Assembly (NCBI GenBank): GCA_963714035.1
Contig: OY970224.1
Location: 248,001 to 312,000 of the forward strand
Direction: 5' to 3'
DNA: 64,000 nt
Origin: DATFVB01 sp963714035
GTDB lineage: Bacteria; Acidobacteriota; Thermoanaerobaculia; UBA5066; DATFVB01
Shown: one piece after another, positions 7,914-15,574 of the stretch
Layout of the letters: each line of letters opens with the position of its first letter
Numbering within the stretch: the stretch's first letter is position 1
Position numbers and translations under genes: made by a program
The notes under the pieces: model-generated
Database searches by the model: none
The model's input: only the letters and a program-made list of their open reading frames with translations
What the model was told of the DNA's origin: nothing

Positions 7914-8906
7914 ATGCCGGACGCATCCCTCCCCGTCGCGATCGTCGGCGCCGGGCCGACGGGAATCGCCTGCGCGATCGAGCTCGGGCGGCGCCACATC
8001 GAGGCGGTCTGCTACGACCGGGGCGCGATCCTCGATTCGATCTACCACTTTCCCGAAGAGATGGTCTGGTTCTCGACGCGCGACCTCCTCGACATCGCGG
8101 GAGTTCCGTTCGGGACGCCGGACGCGCATCCGACGCGGCTCGAGACGCTGGCGTATTACCGGGGGGTCGCCGAGAAGTTCGGCGTCCGGGTCGAGCCGGA
8201 GTCGGAGGTCTTCGACGCGGCGCTCCAGCCGGACGGATCCTTCGTCCTCGCCGTCGTGGGACGCGACCCGCGGGAGGTCCGCGCGCCGACGGTCGTCGTC
8301 GCGACCGGCTTCTTCCACAATCCCAGGCAGCTCCCGGTTCCGGGATGCAATCTTCCGCTCGTCCACGAGCGCTACGTCTCCGGGTACCCGTTTCACGGAC
8401 GGAAGGTCGTCGTCATCGGCTCGAGGAACTCGGCTGCGGAGGCGGCGCTCGACCTCTACCGTCACGGCGCGTCCGTGACGATGGTCGTCCGAAGCGGCGC
8501 GATCTCGGAGCGCGTGAAGTACTGGATCAAGCCGGACCTCGAGAACCGGATTCGCGCCGGCGCGATCCGCGCGCTCTTCCACTCGCGGGTGACCGAGATC
8601 CGGCCCGACGGGGCGCTCGTCGACACGCCATCCGGCCCCGTGCGAGTCCCCGCCGACGCCGTGTTTCCGCTGATCGGTTACGAGCCCGATTTCGCCCTCC
8701 TCGGGCGGTGCGGCGTCGAGCTGCGCGGAGATCGGCGCGAGCCGGCGCACGATTCGGGGACGCTCGAATCGAACGTTCCGGGCCTCTACCTCGCGGGCGC
8801 GATTCTCTCCGGAGCGGACACGGGGCGGATCTTCATCGAGAACAGCCGGCATCATGCTTCGGCGATCGCGAACGCGATCGCGGAGCGCCGGGCCGTCCGT
8901 GTCTAG
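7914..8906 (+). CDS. ypdA: YpdA/Bdr-family bacillithiol-disulfide reductase
   Basis: This 330-residue flavoprotein is of the single-domain thioredoxin-reductase-like type that lacks a CxxC redox pair. YpdA family members reduce bacillithiol disulfide with NADPH. An N-terminal FAD-binding GAGPTGIACAIELG, the YpdA-typical YHFPEEMVWFSTRDLLDIAGVPF, a second nucleotide-binding motif VVVIGSRNSAAEAALDLYRHG and a C-terminal GLYLAGAILSGADTGRIFIEN are visible. The -10 box abuts the start codon. The next gene overlaps its end by 8 bp (GTG at 8899). No bacillithiol synthesis genes (bshABC) are in the window, so thiol specificity rests on family similarity alone. Confidence 0.85.
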   Translation: MPDASLPVAIVGAGPTGIACAIELGRRHIEAVCYDRGAILDSIYHFPEEMVWFSTRDLLDIAGVPFGTPDAHPTRLETLAYYRGVAEKFGVRVEPESEVFDAALQPDGSFVLAVVGRDPREVRAPTVVVATGFFHNPRQLPVPGCNLPLVHERYVSGYPFHGRKVVVIGSRNSAAEAALDLYRHGASVTMVVRSGAISERVKYWIKPDLENRIRAGAIRALFHSRVTEIRPDGALVDTPSGPVRVPADAVFPLIGYEPDFALLGRCGVELRGDRREPAHDSGTLESNVPGLYLAGAILSGADTGRIFIENSRHHASAIANAIAERRAVRV

Positions 8907-9576
8907 CCGGGAGCGCGACTACCTCGGCCGGGGCGAAGGCGCCGGGCTCTCGGCGGAGGAGATCCGCGCTCTCCTGCGGGACCCCGCGGCGCGGAGGCTC
9001 CACGTCGTCCGCCGGGCGCTCGCTGCCCATCCGCGGACGCCTCGGGGGGAGGCGATCTCGCTCGTCCCGACGCTCTTCTGGCGGGACCTCGCGTGGATCT
9101 CCGCCGACGCGCGCGCGCATCCGGAAGTGCGGCGCGCCGCCGACCTGGAGATCCTTCGCCGTCTGCCGGGGCTCGCGATCTCGGAGCGGGTCGAGCTCGC
9201 GCGGGTCTCCGGGCCCGGGACCATCGCCCGGCTCCGGAGGTCGGGAGAGCCGCCGATCGTCCGAGCTCTGATGCGAAATCGCTTCGCCGTGGAGAGCGAC
9301 GTGGTCTACATGGCGATCGCGAGCCGCGATCCCGAGTCGCTGGAGGCGATCGCTTCCGACGCGGTCTGGGGGCTGCGCGTCGGGGTACGGGCGGCCGTCG
9401 CGAGGAACCGTTTCGCGCCGTCCGGGGTCGCCGAGGACCTGCTTTCCGCGATTCCGCTCACGGATCTCCGTGAGATCTGCGCCGAGCGCTGGCGCTCGGC
9501 GTCCTTCCTCGAAATCGCCCGAGCGACGCTGGCGTACCGAACGGAGACCGGAACGGGCGCGACCCTTCCGGCGTAG
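8899..9576 (+). CDS. Helical-repeat protein of unknown function, stop codon at a mobile-element junction
   Basis: I do not recognise a named family. The 225-residue protein is rich in Arg, Ala and Leu and is built of short helical units (AEEIRALLRDPAARRLHVVRRALAAHP, ALMRNRFAVESDVVYMAIASRD), resembling HEAT or leucine-rich-variant repeats. A similar style is seen in the gene at 10814. GTG at 8899 overlaps the ypdA stop and is the only plausible start there. The TAG stop (9574-9576) is made by the TA flank plus the first base of the inverted-repeat element at 9576-9848, so the insertion may have trimmed or replaced the original C-terminus. Confidence 0.7.
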   Translation: MSSRERDYLGRGEGAGLSAEEIRALLRDPAARRLHVVRRALAAHPRTPRGEAISLVPTLFWRDLAWISADARAHPEVRRAADLEILRRLPGLAISERVELARVSGPGTIARLRRSGEPPIVRALMRNRFAVESDVVYMAIASRDPESLEAIASDAVWGLRVGVRAAVARNRFAPSGVAEDLLSAIPLTDLREICAERWRSASFLEIARATLAYRTETGTGATLPA

Positions 9577-9848
9577 TGTCCCGTCCCGGAAATAACTTCA
9601 CGGTCGCGCCCGCGGCTTGCCGACGAAATCAAGGCGCGAGGAGGGGACAGATGCTGAAGCGATCGGACCCGACGAGCAACGCAGAGATTGTCCGCAATGC
9701 GCGGGCGCCCAAGGGGTTCGGGCGGCGCGAACCGATCTGCGGCGTTGGCGCTCCTCGACGATACTCCGGTATCGCCTGTGTCGCGCCGCCTTGCATCCCG
9801 TCCCGCGGCGCTCCGAACGACCGTAAAGCTATTTCAGGGACGGGACAC
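9576..9848 (-). mobile_element. MITE-like element, copy 1 (about 273 bp, long terminal inverted repeats)
   Basis: The left end GTGTCCCGTCCC and the right end GGGACGGGACAC are the outer parts of terminal inverted repeats about 31 bp long with three mismatches. TA flanks both sides (9574-9575 and 9849-9850), as expected for TA-targeting IS630/Tc1-type transposition. No transposase is encoded. The reverse complement aligns along its length with the element at 14952-15227 (shared blocks such as GTTCGGAGCGCCGC, CGCCGCCCGAAC and ATCTCTGCGT). It is therefore a repeated non-autonomous element. The rest of the 356 bp gap holds only the next promoter. Confidence 0.8.
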
Positions 9849-9915
9849 TAGCCTCGCCGATCGTCGCGCCGGCCATCCAGACCCACCGTCGCGCCGTCCG
9901 GGTTTCCGCGTGAGA

Positions 9916-9921
9916 TAGCAT
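9916..9921 (+). promoter_or_regulatory. Putative -10 box TAGCAT of the RodZ-like gene
   Basis: TAGCAT ends 11 bases before the ATG at 9933, which predicts a leader of only about five bases. No clear -35 box is seen. Confidence 0.4.
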
Positions 9922-9932
9922 CGTCGGCGACC

Positions 9933-10817
9933 ATGTCCGACTCCCAGCCCGCGGAGGCGACGTTCGGAGAGGAGCTGAAACGGCAGCGCCTCCTCCGGGA
10001 GGTGTCCCTCGAAAGCATCGCGGCCGCCACGAAGATTTCGGTTCGCCATCTCCAGGCGCTCGAGCGCGGGGACTTCGCGAAGCTCCCGGCGCCGGTCTTC
10101 ACCCGAGGGTTCATCCGCGCCTACGCCGCGCATCTCGGCCTCGATCCGGAGGAGATGGTCAACGCGTACCTTTCCGACATGACGGGCAGTCCGGCGGGGA
10201 AACCGTCGGTTCCGGGAGCCGGAGCGTCGCGGCGGCCTTCCCTCCGCGCGGTCGTCCTCGGCGTCGTCGGGGCGGCCGTCGCCGTCCTGATCGGCGCCGC
10301 GATCTGGCGCTCGGCCCGCCGCCCCCGGCCGGAAGACGCGCGCGCTCCCTCGCTCCCTCCGGTCGCACTTTCCCCGCACATCCGCCAGGTGGCTCCCACG
10401 ACGAAGCCGGCCGACGCCGCGGAGACCGCGCGACCATCGTCTCCGCCGCCTTCGCCGCCGCCGTCTTCGTCGCCCGCGCCCGCCGAATCGAGACCGGCCG
10501 CCCCGCCCGCCGCCGCGGATTCGGAATCGCCGTCGCCCGTCACGGCGCCGCTCGAGCTCGCGGTCTCGACGAAACAGGACTGCTGGTCGCAGCTCTCGGC
10601 GGACGGACGATCGGTCTTCTCCGGGATCCTCCGCTCGGGCGAAAGCCGCCGGTTCCAGGCGCGGAGCGAGTTCCGGGTCACGGCCGGCAATGCGGGCGCC
10701 CTCCGGCTCGAGATCAACGGCAGGGCGCTCCCTCCCCTCGGAAAGACGGGCGAGGTCGTGCGCGGACTCCGTCTCGACGCCGGCAGCGTCAACGCGATGC
10801 TCTCCCGTTCGGAATGA
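9933..10817 (+). CDS. RodZ-like membrane protein: N-terminal HTH, one TM helix, C-terminal DUF4115-type domain
   Basis: The protein has 294 residues. Residues 10-75 form a helix-turn-helix of the RodZ type (FGEELKRQRLLREVSLESIAAATKISVRHLQALERG, then VFTRGFIRAYAAHLGLD). One membrane helix follows at about 98-118 (VVLGVVGAAVAVLIGAAIW). A Pro/Ser/Ala-rich periplasmic linker spans about 125-205. The C-terminal domain (LELAVSTKQDCWSQLSADGRSVFSGIL, ending in GEVVRGLRLDAG) matches the RodZ C-terminal beta domain. RodZ links MreB to the rod-shape cell-wall machinery; that role here is inferred from architecture. It overlaps the next gene (ATGA). Confidence 0.85.
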   Translation: MSDSQPAEATFGEELKRQRLLREVSLESIAAATKISVRHLQALERGDFAKLPAPVFTRGFIRAYAAHLGLDPEEMVNAYLSDMTGSPAGKPSVPGAGASRRPSLRAVVLGVVGAAVAVLIGAAIWRSARRPRPEDARAPSLPPVALSPHIRQVAPTTKPADAAETARPSSPPPSPPPSSSPAPAESRPAAPPAAADSESPSPVTAPLELAVSTKQDCWSQLSADGRSVFSGILRSGESRRFQARSEFRVTAGNAGALRLEINGRALPPLGKTGEVVRGLRLDAGSVNAMLSRSE

Positions 10818-11881
10818 GCCCGGTCCCGCTCCAGCCCGAATTCACGGTCGCTTCGCTCGCCGATGGTTCCGCGGACCGGACGCTTCGGCTGTTCGCCGCG
10901 CGCGGCCTCGTCCCGCTCGGGATCGAGGACCGCCTGCGGACGCTGCTCGCGCTCGGCCGCGGTCCCGACGCCGAAGTCGCCGACGAGGCCCGCCGGTCGC
11001 TCGCGCGGGTTTCCCCGGACGAATGGGGACTCCTCTTCGACCTCGTGCCGCTCACCGCCTTCGAGATCGAGGCGCTCGCCGCGGCGACCGACGACGCGGG
11101 CGTCCTCGAGCAGATCGTCCGGAACCCCGACACGCCGTCCGCGGTGCTCGCCGGAATCGCAAGGACCGCGTCGGGGTCGGTGCAGGAAGCCCTCGTCGTC
11201 AACCAGAAGCGGCTGCTCGCCGATTCGGAGGTGCTCGAGGCGCTGGAATCGAACCCCGCGCTCACCGCGGATTCCCGCCGGCTGCTGCGGGAGATGCGCG
11301 AGGAATTCTTCGAGAAGGTCGAACGCCGGGCGCGCCTCGAGCTCGAGGCGGCCGAGAGGGACGCGGCGGCGGCGGCGAAAGCGGAGGAGGAAGAGGCGGC
11401 CGTCGCGGAGGAGGCGGCGGCGTCCGCGGAGACGCCCGGCGGGGAGCAGGACGAGCTCTCCGAAGAGCGGCGGATGGCGCTCCACCAGCGGATCGCTTAC
11501 ATGACCGTCGCCCAGCGGATCGATGCGGCCACGAAGGGAACCCGGGAGGAACGCCGCGTCCTGATCACCTCCGTGCTGAAGCCGGTCTGGGAGGCGGTCC
11601 TGAAGTCTCCGTTCCTGACGGACGTCGAGCTCGAAGCGTTCGCCTCGATGCGAAACGTCGACGAGGAGGTCTACCGCCGCATGGCGGCCAAGCCCGACTG
11701 GGTCCGCAAATACGCCGTCGTGCTGGCTCTCATCCGCAACCCCAAGGTGCCTCCCGAGGTGGGAATGCGCCTGGTGAAGTTCCTCCGGATCCGGGACCTG
11801 AAGACGACGATGGCCGACCGGAGCCTGCCCGAGGCCGTCCGCGTCACCGCGCGCAAGTTCTACGTCATCAAGCGCCAGTAG
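10814..11881 (+). CDS. Leucine-rich-variant/HEAT-like repeat protein with coiled-coil centre
   Basis: This 355-residue cytoplasmic protein is not assigned to a characterised family. Residues 30-150 hold tandem helical units with LRV-like wording (LEQIVRNPDTPSAVLAGIAR, VVNQKRLLADSEVLEALESN). Residues 155-215 are a charged Glu/Ala/Arg coiled coil. A second set of helical units (YRRMAAKPDWVRKYAVVLALIRNPKVPPEVGM) ends the protein. It is coupled to the RodZ-like gene by ATGA, so the two products probably act together. Similar proteins often surround chaperone and phosphatase genes, as here, but no activity can be claimed. Confidence 0.75.
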   Translation: MSPVPLQPEFTVASLADGSADRTLRLFAARGLVPLGIEDRLRTLLALGRGPDAEVADEARRSLARVSPDEWGLLFDLVPLTAFEIEALAAATDDAGVLEQIVRNPDTPSAVLAGIARTASGSVQEALVVNQKRLLADSEVLEALESNPALTADSRRLLREMREEFFEKVERRARLELEAAERDAAAAAKAEEEEAAVAEEAAASAETPGGEQDELSEERRMALHQRIAYMTVAQRIDAATKGTREERRVLITSVLKPVWEAVLKSPFLTDVELEAFASMRNVDEEVYRRMAAKPDWVRKYAVVLALIRNPKVPPEVGMRLVKFLRIRDLKTTMADRSLPEAVRVTARKFYVIKRQ

Positions 11882-11904
11882 AAAGCACGCGATTGTCGAA
11901 GGAC

Positions 11905-11934
11905 TTGCGCCCGGCGCTCCGGATGCCGGATAAT
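11905..11934 (+). promoter_or_regulatory. Promoter TTGCGC-N18-GATAAT before the DnaJ-TPR gene
   Basis: A -35-like TTGCGC (11905-11910) and a -10-like GATAAT (11929-11934) lie 18 bases apart, with the ATG 19 bases further on. This is a fair match to the sigma70 consensus in the 72 bp gap between genes. Confidence 0.5.
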
Positions 11935-11953
11935 CGCCAAAAGAATCGAACGT

Positions 11954-12577
11954 ATGGCTCGATCGGTCAATCATTATCAGGTTCTCGGAGTGGACCGGAC
12001 TGCCACGGAAGAGCAGATCCGGAAACGCTTCCGCGACCTCGCGCGCGAACGACACCCGGACCGGTTTCCGGCCGCGGAGAAGCCGCGCGCCGAAAGCGAC
12101 TTCCAGGAGCTCACCGAGGCCTACAACATCCTCGCGAACCGGGAGAGGCGGGCCGCGCACGACTTCGACCTCGACAACAAGATCGTTTCCGCCGAGGATC
12201 CGCAGGCGATCGCCCAGGCGTATCTGGCCCGCGGAGTCGACGAGTACCGGGAGGGACGGTGGGATTCGGCCTTTTCGAACTTCGAGCTGGCGTTGCACCA
12301 CGATCCCGAAAACGCGAAGATCCAGCACCACTTCGCGCTCGCGGCGTCGCGCTTCCCGAATCGAATGCGCCACGCCGTCTCCGCGATCGAGAAGTCGATC
12401 CGGATCGATCCCCACAACGCGAGCTTCCTGAAGGACGCCGGATTGATCTTCCGCCAGGCGGGGCTCTGGACCCGGGCCGAGAAGTGCTACCTCGAGGCGA
12501 TGCGCTGGACGCCGGACTCGGCCGAGGTGCGGCGAGGACTCGAAGAAGCGCGCGCCCATCGCGCGCCGCAGGCCTGA
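11954..12577 (+). CDS. J-domain protein with C-terminal TPR repeats
   Basis: Residues 5-70 form a DnaJ J-domain (NHYQVLGVDRTATEEQIRKRFRDLARERHPDRF) with the essential HPD tripeptide that stimulates DnaK ATPase. Residues 85-200 carry about three TPR units (AYLARGVDEYREGRWDSAFSNFELALHHDPEN, SAIEKSIRIDPHNASFLKDAGLIFRQAG). The total is 207 residues, with no Gly/Phe or zinc-finger region, so it is a type III J-protein. It probably recruits DnaK to a specific partner. The PP2C gene follows after 7 bp, suggesting co-transcription. Confidence 0.88.
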   Translation: MARSVNHYQVLGVDRTATEEQIRKRFRDLARERHPDRFPAAEKPRAESDFQELTEAYNILANRERRAAHDFDLDNKIVSAEDPQAIAQAYLARGVDEYREGRWDSAFSNFELALHHDPENAKIQHHFALAASRFPNRMRHAVSAIEKSIRIDPHNASFLKDAGLIFRQAGLWTRAEKCYLEAMRWTPDSAEVRRGLEEARAHRAPQA

Positions 12578-12584
12578 GGCCGAT

Positions 12585-13400
12585 ATGGCGATGAACCTTC
12601 GGGCGTTCGGATTGACCGACATCGGCCGGAAACGGAAGCACAACGAAGACTCGTTCGTGATCGACGTCTCCGAGGGTCTCTTCGTCGTGGCGGACGGGAT
12701 GGGGGGCCACGCGGCCGGAGAGGTCGCCGCCAAGATCGCGGTCGACACGATCGAGGAGTTCATCGCCGACACGAGCCAGAAGATGGAGAGCACCTGGCCG
12801 TTCCAGTACAACCACCAGTGGCGGTTCAACAGCAACCGCCTCGCCGTCGCCGTCGAGAAGGCCAACGAGCGCGTGATCTCCGCCGTCGCGAAGCAGCCGT
12901 CGTTGAAAGGCATGGGGACGACGCTCGTCGGCGGGATCCTGAACGGCTCCGGGATGTCGCTCGCCCACGTCGGCGACAGCCGCGCCTACCGGCGCCGCAG
13001 CGGGGAGCTGCGCCGGCTGACCGACGACCATTCGTGGGTCCACGAGCAGATCGTCACCGGGATCCTGACGGAGGAAGAGGCGAAATCGCATCCCTTGAAG
13101 AACGTCGTCACCCGGGCTCTCGGGGGCGGTCCCACCGTCGTGCCCGAGCTCCAGGAGCTCGACCTCCAGGCGGGCGACCAGTATCTCTTCTGCTCGGACG
13201 GGCTGACGACGATGCTGACGGATCAGGAGATCTCGGAGGTCCTCGCCGGCGGAAACGATCCGGAGGCGATCTGCCGGGTCCTGATCGAGCGCGCAAACGA
13301 AAAGGGGGGCCTCGACAACATCACCGCGGTCGTGGTCGAGGTCGAAGACGGCGCCTCCCGCCGGATGCCCCCGGACGAAAAGACCGGCCCACTCGTATAA
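12585..13400 (+). CDS. PP2C-family serine/threonine protein phosphatase (Stp/PrpC type)
   Basis: This metal-dependent phosphatase of 271 residues removes phosphate from Ser/Thr in proteins. All PP2C metal-site motifs are present: HNEDSFVIDVSEGLFVVADGMGGHAAGE, MGTTLVGGIL, LAHVGDSRAYRRRSG, LTDDHSW, LFCSDGLTTML and GGLDNITAVVVEV. It is cytosolic, with no membrane segment. Such phosphatases are usually paired with a PASTA or other Hanks-type kinase; none is in the window. The start is ATG 12585, with a second in-frame ATG two codons later. Confidence 0.93.
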   Translation: MAMNLRAFGLTDIGRKRKHNEDSFVIDVSEGLFVVADGMGGHAAGEVAAKIAVDTIEEFIADTSQKMESTWPFQYNHQWRFNSNRLAVAVEKANERVISAVAKQPSLKGMGTTLVGGILNGSGMSLAHVGDSRAYRRRSGELRRLTDDHSWVHEQIVTGILTEEEAKSHPLKNVVTRALGGGPTVVPELQELDLQAGDQYLFCSDGLTTMLTDQEISEVLAGGNDPEAICRVLIERANEKGGLDNITAVVVEVEDGASRRMPPDEKTGPLV

Positions 13401-13413
13401 CTTCCATCCGCGA

Positions 13414-13442
13414 TTGACTTCGCCGGAGAGGAAGGCTATCGT
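13414..13442 (+). promoter_or_regulatory. Strong sigma70 promoter TTGACT-N17-TATCGT
   Basis: TTGACT (13414-13419) and TATCGT (13437-13442) are separated by the optimal 17 bases. The start codon of the next gene lies 9 bases after the -10 box, so the leader would be about three bases. Confidence 0.7.
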
Positions 13443-13451
13443 AAACGTCGG

Positions 13452-14897
13452 ATGCGCTTCGGGATAGCGAGACCGTGGCTGACCGCGGCGGTGTGCGCGC
13501 TGGGAGTGGCCGGCTCGGCGTCGGCTTCGCCCTGGCAGCGCTCCGCCATCATCGGGTCGTCGGTCGGCCTTCCGACGATCGCTCGGGGGCTCGAAAGCGG
13601 GTCCGCCCGCGGCCTCGTGATCTGGGATGGCCGGGCGGTCGTGGAAGGCCGGCTCGATGCGGGCGATGCGGCGGCGTTCGCGTCGGAGCTCGACGCGCGG
13701 CTTCGCGCGGCCTTCGACGGCGGCGGCTGGAAGGTCCCGTTCCGGCCGGAGGAGCCACTTCGCGTGCTCGTGACCGAGGCCGACGGGCCGTCGTTTTCCG
13801 ACGTCTTCAGCGGCGCCGGAAACCGGAACCCGGTCATGGCCCTGAATCTCGCCGACCATTCCCCGGCCGACGCCGCGGCGGAAACGGTCCGGGGAGCCGC
13901 CGTTTTCCTGCTGAAGGGGCTCGCCCCGTCCGCTCCGGCGGAGGTCGTCGGCGCGGCGGCGCGGGCGATCGCGCTCGGCAACGAGCTGACGGAGACCGAC
14001 CGGGAAGACCTTCGGGAGAACGGCGCCGCGTCCGAGCACTCGCTCGATTCGGCAGGCTCCGAGCTGTTTGCCGCGGAATGGATCCGCCAGATGGCGTCCG
14101 ACGCCGGCGCGGGATTCGTGCCGGCGGTCTGGAGCGGGCGCGTCGCGGAAGGGGAAGCGTCTCTCGACGCGTTCGGCGCCGCGTATCGCGAGCAGGGAGG
14201 ATCGCCTGGCGATGCCTTCTATCGCGCGCTCGCCGGACTCTACGCCGCCGACGAGGTGATCGCCGATCCGGCTCGTCTGGCGGAGGCCGACCTCGCCTCC
14301 GGCGGCCTCAATGCCGCCGCGCCGCCGGCGCGCTCCTGGAGACTGTTCACGACGTTTCCCTCCGGGACCGGCGGCTGGAGCGTCGCATGGCCCGACGACG
14401 GCGCCCGGGCATTCGCGGTCGTCCACTACGAAGACGGGCTCCCGAGCGACGTCGTCCCGTTCTCGGCCGGCGATCGGAAAACGCTCCCGGCTTCGGGCGT
14501 CTCCCGCATCGACTGGGTCGTGACGGGGAGCGAAAACGGCGGGGCTCTCCTTTCGTCTCCCGCCTCCGTCCTGCGCGAGACCGAATTCCCGATGGCCGGT
14601 CTCTCGGCCGAAGCCCGCTCCGAGGCGGGGGAAGGTGTCGCGCTCTCGTGGAGTACCGCCTCGCATCGAGACCTCTCGGGATGGGCGATCCTCCGGAGCG
14701 AAGTGACCGAGGACGGACGCGTCGTCCAGGCGGAGCCCGAGTCCCTTCCGGCCCAGCTGGAGGACCCGCAGGGCGCCTCCTACGATTTCGTCGACACGAG
14801 CGCCATTCCCGGCCGCTATTACCGCTACGACGTGTGGGCGGTCACGGCGGATGGGGCGCTGTCCCGCGCCTTCCGCGTGACACTCCGCGCGAAATAG
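13452..14897 (+). CDS. Exported protein of unknown function
   Basis: The protein has 481 residues, beginning with a signal peptide (MRFGIARPWLTAAVCALGVAGSASA, cleavage after ASA). The central part is Ala/Gly-rich with no motif I recognise. Segment 60-100 (LDAGDAAAFASELDARLRAAF) and 150-185 resemble the layout of exported peptidase-like proteins, but no HExxH or Ser triad is visible. The C-terminal ~100 residues (VALSWSTASHRDLSGWAILRS, ending in GRYYRYDVWAVTADGALSRAF) are fibronectin type III-like. It has its own promoter and stands alone. A cell-surface or periplasmic role is inferred. Confidence 0.75.
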   Translation: MRFGIARPWLTAAVCALGVAGSASASPWQRSAIIGSSVGLPTIARGLESGSARGLVIWDGRAVVEGRLDAGDAAAFASELDARLRAAFDGGGWKVPFRPEEPLRVLVTEADGPSFSDVFSGAGNRNPVMALNLADHSPADAAAETVRGAAVFLLKGLAPSAPAEVVGAAARAIALGNELTETDREDLRENGAASEHSLDSAGSELFAAEWIRQMASDAGAGFVPAVWSGRVAEGEASLDAFGAAYREQGGSPGDAFYRALAGLYAADEVIADPARLAEADLASGGLNAAAPPARSWRLFTTFPSGTGGWSVAWPDDGARAFAVVHYEDGLPSDVVPFSAGDRKTLPASGVSRIDWVVTGSENGGALLSSPASVLRETEFPMAGLSAEARSEAGEGVALSWSTASHRDLSGWAILRSEVTEDGRVVQAEPESLPAQLEDPQGASYDFVDTSAIPGRYYRYDVWAVTADGALSRAFRVTLRAK

Positions 14898-15303
14898 CAG
14901 GCGCGGCGATACGCGCCGTTATACGGGCCCGTCGGGACCATCGGCGGGCCGGTGCCCCGGAACGGGAATAGCGATAGCGGCGTTCGGAGCGCCGCAGGGT
15001 CAGCGGGAAGGCGACGCGGCGAAGGCGATGCGGTTGCGATCGTCTAGCCGCGGCAACGCCACCGATGATCCTGCGCCGCCCGAACCCGACGGGCGCCGGC
15101 GCACTGCGAACGATCTCTGCGTCGCGCCCCGGGCCCGATGCACAACGGCATCTGTTCCCGGTGCGCGACATTGAGCTCCTCCGCAAGCCGCCGGCGCGCC
15201 GCTACCGTTATTCCCGTTCCGGGGCACTCACGTACGCTCCGGTACGCCGCGCCCGCCGGCCGGTCCCGCCGAACCCGTCTTCCGGCACGTCTCCCCGCGC
15301 CTG
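14898..15303 (+). repeat. Stop-adjacent intergenic repeat, copy C2, split by a MITE
   Basis: The left part (14898-14951) begins just after the upstream stop with GGCGCGGCGATACGCGCCG and TTATACGGGC. The right part (15228-15303) resumes with CGTACGCTCCGGTACGCC and ACCCGTCTTCC, which run on directly in the unbroken copies at 39577 and 41431. The intervening 276 bp are the second MITE-like element, so this copy was present before the insertion. Confidence 0.75.
14952..15227 (+). mobile_element. MITE-like element, copy 2 (276 bp)
   Basis: GTGCCCCGGAACGGGAATA at the left is repeated in inverted form at the right end (TATTCCCGTTCCGGGGCAC gives the pattern with one mismatch). The terminal repeats are about 29 bp with two mismatches. 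The interior matches the reverse complement of the element at 9576-9848 over most of its length. There is no reading frame that could be a transposase. TA flanks are not retained here. Confidence 0.75.
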
Positions 15304-15460
15304 ATTGTCATCACGGGGGAGACCGCTTTCGGTCACCCTGTCGTCCTGGAGCTCAGCGAAAGATCCGCTCAGCATTGGTCGTCCGAGGGCGGCGACGAAG
15401 TACTGAGCTGCTCTCGCCGCGCTAGAGGGGGCTAGCGATGCTCCGCCGAGGCGCGGTCAG
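15304..15460. other. Non-coding stretch between two repeat copies
   Basis: No gene is visible. It holds a small hairpin GACCG-CTTT-CGGTC (15321-15334). It also holds a GTCGTCCTGGAGCTCAGCG segment resembling the short intergenic hairpin at 30841-30903. It separates the + strand exported-protein gene from the convergent thiolase gene. Confidence 0.4.
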
Positions 15461-15574
15461 ACGCGAGCGAGACGCGCACCCACAGACCGCCGGACCCCGC
15501 AGGCGTACCGTGGCGTACGTTGGAGGGGTACGGCGGTCGAGGACGCGCGTATTCGCTCGATGTATCACCGCGCC
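15461..15574 (-). repeat. Stop-adjacent intergenic repeat, copy C3
   Basis: On the minus strand this starts immediately after the thiolase TAG with GGCGCGGTGATACATCGAGC. It continues with CGTACGCCACGGTACGCCTG and ends near GCGCGTCTCGCTCGCGTC. The orientation and distance relative to the stop codon match copies C1, C4, C5 and C8. Confidence 0.75.

Noticed and set aside
10121..12913. Very long minus-strand open frame (930 codons) opposite the RodZ-like, repeat and DnaJ genes
   Set aside because: High GC makes antisense frames long; it has no domain, no start signal and opposes well-supported genes. The same holds for 12111-14666, 47337-49910 and 56783-59656.
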